Source of the DNA: JBDREA01 sp043820265
GTDB taxonomy: Archaea; Altiarchaeota; Altiarchaeia; IMC4; JBDREA01
Assembly: GCA_043820265.1 (NCBI GenBank)
Contig: JBDREA010000026.1
Span: forward strand, 1 to 7,115
Reading direction: 5' to 3'
Length of the DNA stretch: 7,115 bases
Positions within the stretch are counted from its first letter, which is position 1. The number at the start of each line of letters is the position of its first letter. Positions 5,098-7,115 of this stretch are shown here, one piece after another. The position numbers and the translations under genes were made by a program. Under the pieces are notes generated by a model, which was not told the DNA's origin, made no database searches, and was given only the letters and a program-made list of their open reading frames with translations.

Positions 5098-6198
5098 TTT
5101 ATGCCGAACAGCCGAATGGGCTACGGTCTTCATCCTGGGATTAAAAGCTCTGGTTTTCGGCTGTTCGTAGCATAATCCAAACTGAAATGCTATCGCGCAA
5201 CTTCCTTCGGCTGAAACCATGCAGGCACCTTGGGGATTTTCCGGGGTGCAACTTTTCTTGTAGAGGGGACAATCTGTTGGCTCGATTGATCCCTTAAGTA
5301 TCTCTCCGCATCTACAGGCGGTCTTTTCTGGAGTTGGAACCTTGCTTAAAATGTCTTCATATCTTTTTTTTGCGTTTAGTTCGTCGTCTCTTACTTCAAG
5401 ACCTGATTTTGGGAGTTTTCCTAGACCCCGCCAGAGACTATCTTCAATTTGAAAGAAGTCAGCCAATATTTTTTGTGCGTTAAGGTTCCCGTCTTCGCTT
5501 ACTGCCTCAGGGTATCCATTTACAACGATTGTATTATTGTTACTGACGAGTTCCACAAGAATGCTTAACGCCCTTAGGATTCTTTCGGGTGTGAAGCCTG
5601 AGATGACCTGGGGGAAATTGATGTGTTTGTATGCTTTCGTTCCGATGATAGTTGAAACGTGGCCTGGATTAAGAAATCCGTCGATTTGTACTCCACCTTC
5701 TAAAAGGGAGGTTATTGCTGGGGGAACTAGTTTATGAACCGAATACACTGTTATTCCGTTTTGGAGTAGATAGGCGCTCATCGGTGCAGTTGTCTCAAAT
5801 CCTAAACCGAAAAAAACCAATCCAGGATTTTTTTTCTCTATTTCTGTGAGCTCAGTTGCAGAGTATACTTCGAAGACTTTTCCACCTTTCGCTTTTATGT
5901 CCGATAAGCTTGAATGACTCCCTGGTACGCGCATCATGTCCCCATAAGTGGCTACTGGGATTCCTTTTGATGCTAACTCTATTATGCAGTCGATGTCGTA
6001 TTGGGCGCTAACACAAACAGGACAACCGGGACCAGATATCAAGCGAATGTTTTCGGGTAGGGATTCTTTTATCCCATATTTGAGGATGATGTTGGTGTGG
6101 CCTCCGCATATCTCCATGAAGGTTTTTTGGCCGTCTAGTTCTACTGATATCTCATTGATCTTTTTTATGTGAGAATTTATCAACTCTTGATCGTCCAT
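5083..6198 (-). CDS. hypD: HypD, iron-sulfur scaffold for Fe(CN)2CO assembly
   Basis: HypD, with HypC, holds the iron atom while CN and CO ligands are attached, using thiol-disulfide chemistry and a 4Fe-4S cluster. The 371-residue protein has the family motifs CGGHT (31-35), GPGCPVC (56-62, Cys59 and Cys62), GDMMRVPGS, GFETTAP and PGHVSTIIG. The C-terminal cluster region has Cys at 295, 297, 310, 317, 326 and 334. The ATG at 6198 is chosen: it lies one base after the hypC stop and fits the family N-terminus. An in-frame TTG at 6228 would add ten lysine-rich residues inside hypC. HypD proteins normally end soon after the equivalent of Gly341; here a tail of about 30 residues (342-371) follows, encoded by a large palindrome and a hairpin, and it resembles nothing conserved in the family. 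Confidence 0.95.
   Translation of the reverse strand: MDDQELINSHIKKINEISVELDGQKTFMEICGGHTNIILKYGIKESLPENIRLISGPGCPVCVSAQYDIDCIIELASKGIPVATYGDMMRVPGSHSSLSDIKAKGGKVFEVYSATELTEIEKKNPGLVFFGLGFETTAPMSAYLLQNGITVYSVHKLVPPAITSLLEGGVQIDGFLNPGHVSTIIGTKAYKHINFPQVISGFTPERILRALSILVELVSNNNTIVVNGYPEAVSEDGNLNAQKILADFFQIEDSLWRGLGKLPKSGLEVRDDELNAKKRYEDILSKVPTPEKTACRCGEILKGSIEPTDCPLYKKSCTPENPQGACMVSAEGSCAIAFQFGLCYEQPKTRAFNPRMKTVAHSAVRHKNLGR
5100..5174. repeat. Long palindrome inside the 3' end of hypD
   Basis: TATGC-C-GAACAGCCGAA (5100-5116) pairs with TTCGGCTGTTC-G-(TA)-GCATA (5156-5174). This is a 17-bp stem with one two-base bulge and a 39-base loop. It starts at the codon after Gly341 of HypD and covers residues 342-366, so the whole unusual tail up to the next hairpin is palindrome-encoded. 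This is what an inserted palindromic repeat would leave behind; a 3'-terminal regulatory RNA structure is the alternative. Confidence 0.6.
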
Positions 6199-6199
6199 T

Positions 6200-6430
6200 T
6201 TATTGTTTTTTTTCGGCTTCGAAGACAAATTTTCTCACGATCTCAAGGGTTTCTTCTGCTGACTTTTGGTCTAGCTTTTCGATTGCGAAACCGGCATGCA
6301 CCAATACGTAATCCCCTATCTTTGCACCATCAATCAGCTGAATGTTCGCTGACTTGGTGACGCCCTCATAGTCTATCTTTGCGGATTTACCGTCGATCTT
6401 TATGATTTTCCCGGGTATGGCGTAACACAT
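6200..6430 (-). CDS. hypC: HypC/HupF-family hydrogenase maturation chaperone
   Basis: The 76-residue protein starts MCYAIPGKI. The Cys at position 2, exposed after removal of Met, is the essential iron-binding residue of HypC, and the MCxxxPG start fixes the ATG at 6430 over an upstream in-frame start at 6481 that would bury it. The second family signature, VLVHAGFAIEKLD, is present in the middle. HypC partners HypD during ligand attachment and then carries the iron unit to the hydrogenase large-subunit precursor. AGAGG lies 7 nt upstream, and hypD starts one base after its stop, so C and D are tightly coupled. Confidence 0.95.
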   Translation of the reverse strand: MCYAIPGKIIKIDGKSAKIDYEGVTKSANIQLIDGAKIGDYVLVHAGFAIEKLDQKSAEETLEIVRKFVFEAEKKQ

Positions 6431-6437
6431 AGAATTG

Positions 6438-6442
6438 CCTCT
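6438..6442 (-). promoter_or_regulatory. Ribosome-binding site of hypC
   Basis: AGAGG on the minus strand sits 7 nt before the hypC ATG, within the 13-nt gap after the protease stop. It is one of the few clear Shine-Dalgarno-like sites in the window and supports the ATG at 6430. Confidence 0.6.
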
Positions 6443-6443
6443 T

Positions 6444-6911
6444 CTATTTTGAGTTATTGGTTGCTTTGAGTATGGATTCAAGAACTTTCTCCTTAATTAC
6501 TGGGAGCTTTTCCTGGAGGATAGGGCTCAATGAGTCTTTAAATTCTTCAGTTAGGTTGATTTTTACCCCTATGATTTGGATCTCTTTAAAATCGGGCATA
6601 AGCGCTCTGACCATCTTTATCGTTTGTTCGGCTCCGAAATCATGGGGTGATATTGGAAAGAAACCTGATGAAATTTGCTTCTCACCTACTAAAACAACTT
6701 CGCCGAATCCATCCTTGGACCTTATCGCATCAACAATCAAGAGTCTGTCATCTTCCTTGAGTGAAGGGATGATATCCAAGCCCATAACTCCCGACTGAAC
6801 CAAATCAAAATTTTTTAGGGAAGGATGATCATTTAGCTCATCATAGAGGTGCGGGCCAATCCCATCATCTCCCGCAAGCGGATTTCCAACAAAGAGTACT
6901 TTTACTGACAT
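6444..6911 (-). CDS. Hydrogenase maturation endopeptidase (HycI/HyaD-like, family M52)
   Basis: This 155-residue protein belongs to the endopeptidases that cut the C-terminal extension from the [NiFe]-hydrogenase large subunit once nickel is in place. The family start VLFVGNPLAGDDGIGP (5-20) is present. The three metal/nickel-sensing ligands can be placed at Asp16, Asp61 (in IVDAIRS) and His90 (in SPHDFGAEQ), matching Glu/Asp16, Asp62 and His93 of the family. It is the first complete gene of the operon, with hypC 13 nt downstream. Such proteases are specific to one hydrogenase, so a cognate large subunit should be encoded nearby, probably beyond the right edge. The ATG is preceded by eight G and one A. 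Which hydrogenase class it serves cannot be told here. Confidence 0.92.
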   Translation of the reverse strand: MSVKVLFVGNPLAGDDGIGPHLYDELNDHPSLKNFDLVQSGVMGLDIIPSLKEDDRLLIVDAIRSKDGFGEVVLVGEKQISSGFFPISPHDFGAEQTIKMVRALMPDFKEIQIIGVKINLTEEFKDSLSPILQEKLPVIKEKVLESILKATNNSK

Positions 6912-6946
6912 TCCCCCCCCTATACAAACCTAATCTCCTTTATCAT
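6912..6946 (-). promoter_or_regulatory. Poly-G leader and eight-codon mini-ORF before the protease gene
   Basis: On the minus strand an ATG at 6946 opens an eight-codon frame (MIKEIRFV) ending in TAG at 6920. That stop runs into a tract of eight G (6920-6913), then A, then the protease ATG at 6911. The G-tract probably acts as the ribosome-binding site. A better-looking AAGGAG (about 6941-6936) lies too far from this ATG but suitably spaced from a TTG that is out of frame only because of the G-count. Confidence 0.35.
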
Positions 6947-6968
6947 TTTTTTTATTTCTCGGCTTCTT

Positions 6969-7115
6969 TCATTTGAAAGTTATTAAGAGAATCCGCATGA
7001 AAATGTAAAATATCAATGTGAAAAGGAAGTTGATTAGGCCCAATCCTAATCTTTTCTTTATTGGTAGGTTTTCCTCTGGAGGCATAAATTTTATCAAATG
7101 CAAAAACACTATCAA
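6969..7115 (-). CDS. C-terminal end of a probable membrane protein (partial)
   Basis: The minus-strand frame from the window edge is open for 48 codons to TGA (6971-6969). It shows a polar, basic linker (PPEENLPIKKR) followed by one strongly hydrophobic helix of about 20 residues and a short tail ending ITFK. Its third-position composition (mostly A and C) resembles hypD. A second frame from 7113 is also open to TAA (6954) and encodes a polar sequence with T-rich third positions, so the frame choice is tentative. It lies about 57 nt upstream of the protease gene on the same strand and is probably in its operon; a hydrogenase-linked membrane subunit is possible but not shown. Confidence 0.4.
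   Translation of the reverse strand: MIVFLHLIKFMPPEENLPIKKRLGLGLINFLFTLIFYIFMRILLITFK

Noticed and set aside
5100..5174. SECIS element or C/D-box guide RNA in the hypD palindrome
   Set aside because: The stem is long, but I see neither the purine-rich internal loop of archaeal SECIS elements nor paired C (RUGAUGA) and D (CUGA) boxes; the GGATGAAG in the loop matches the C box only in part, and no in-frame UGA that would need Sec decoding was noticed in the genes here.
6954..7113. Alternative minus-strand frame with an RIGPN-containing polar sequence
   Set aside because: RIGPN recalls the NuoH-type hydrogenase/complex I subunit, but the surrounding residues do not follow that family and the third positions are unusually T-rich, so I kept the membrane-helix frame as the tentative call.
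7018..7115. Plus-strand frame from GTG at 7018, open to the window edge
   Set aside because: It is short, lacks a ribosome-binding site and lies antisense to the better-supported minus-strand frame; in about 100 bases an open frame is expected by chance.

Overview
The window is most likely archaeal, AT-rich and chromosomal. The cues are a tRNA-His with genome-encoded G-1 and no encoded CCA, T-rich terminators, TATA-like boxes about 25 nt ahead of start codons that lack Shine-Dalgarno sites (leaderless style), and a wHTH/RelE toxin-antitoxin pair of an archaeal look. No gene fixes the phylum; Euryarchaeota-like or DPANN-like lineages both remain possible.

Layout. Bases 1-64 hold the last 19-20 codons of a Cys-containing protein, whose stop codon lies in a hairpin terminator. 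A tRNA-His(GUG) follows (114-189), then a short convergent intergenic region with a T8A9 tract and a cluster of triloop hairpins. On the minus strand, 314-991 encodes a three-helix membrane protein whose C-terminal 50 residues reproduce the cysteine framework of a Kunitz/BPTI domain, a fold best known from animals. A divergent intergenic region carries a long interrupted inverted repeat, then a two-gene toxin-antitoxin operon on the plus strand (1157-1773) whose composition differs from its neighbours.

From 1900 to 6911 the window is a [NiFe]-hydrogenase maturation locus. hypF is on the plus strand. Convergent to it, on the minus strand, lies an operon in the order protease - hypC - hypD - hypE. 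Together HypF (carbamoyl transfer), HypE (conversion of the carbamoyl group to thiocyanate on its C-terminal Cys) and HypC-HypD (scaffold for the Fe(CN)2CO unit) build the iron part of the active site; the M52-type endopeptidase trims the large subunit after metal insertion. hypA/hypB (nickel delivery) and the hydrogenase structural genes are not in the window. At the right edge, 6969-7115 appears to be the end of a membrane protein gene just upstream in the same operon.

The most notable points are the archaeal Kunitz-like membrane protein; a 17-bp palindrome that encodes almost exactly the extra C-terminal tail of HypD; a hairpin that places the hypD stop in its loop and a possible hypE ribosome-binding site in its stem; the CTAG shared by the hypF and hypE stop codons; and poly-G tracts in hypF and at the start of the protease gene.
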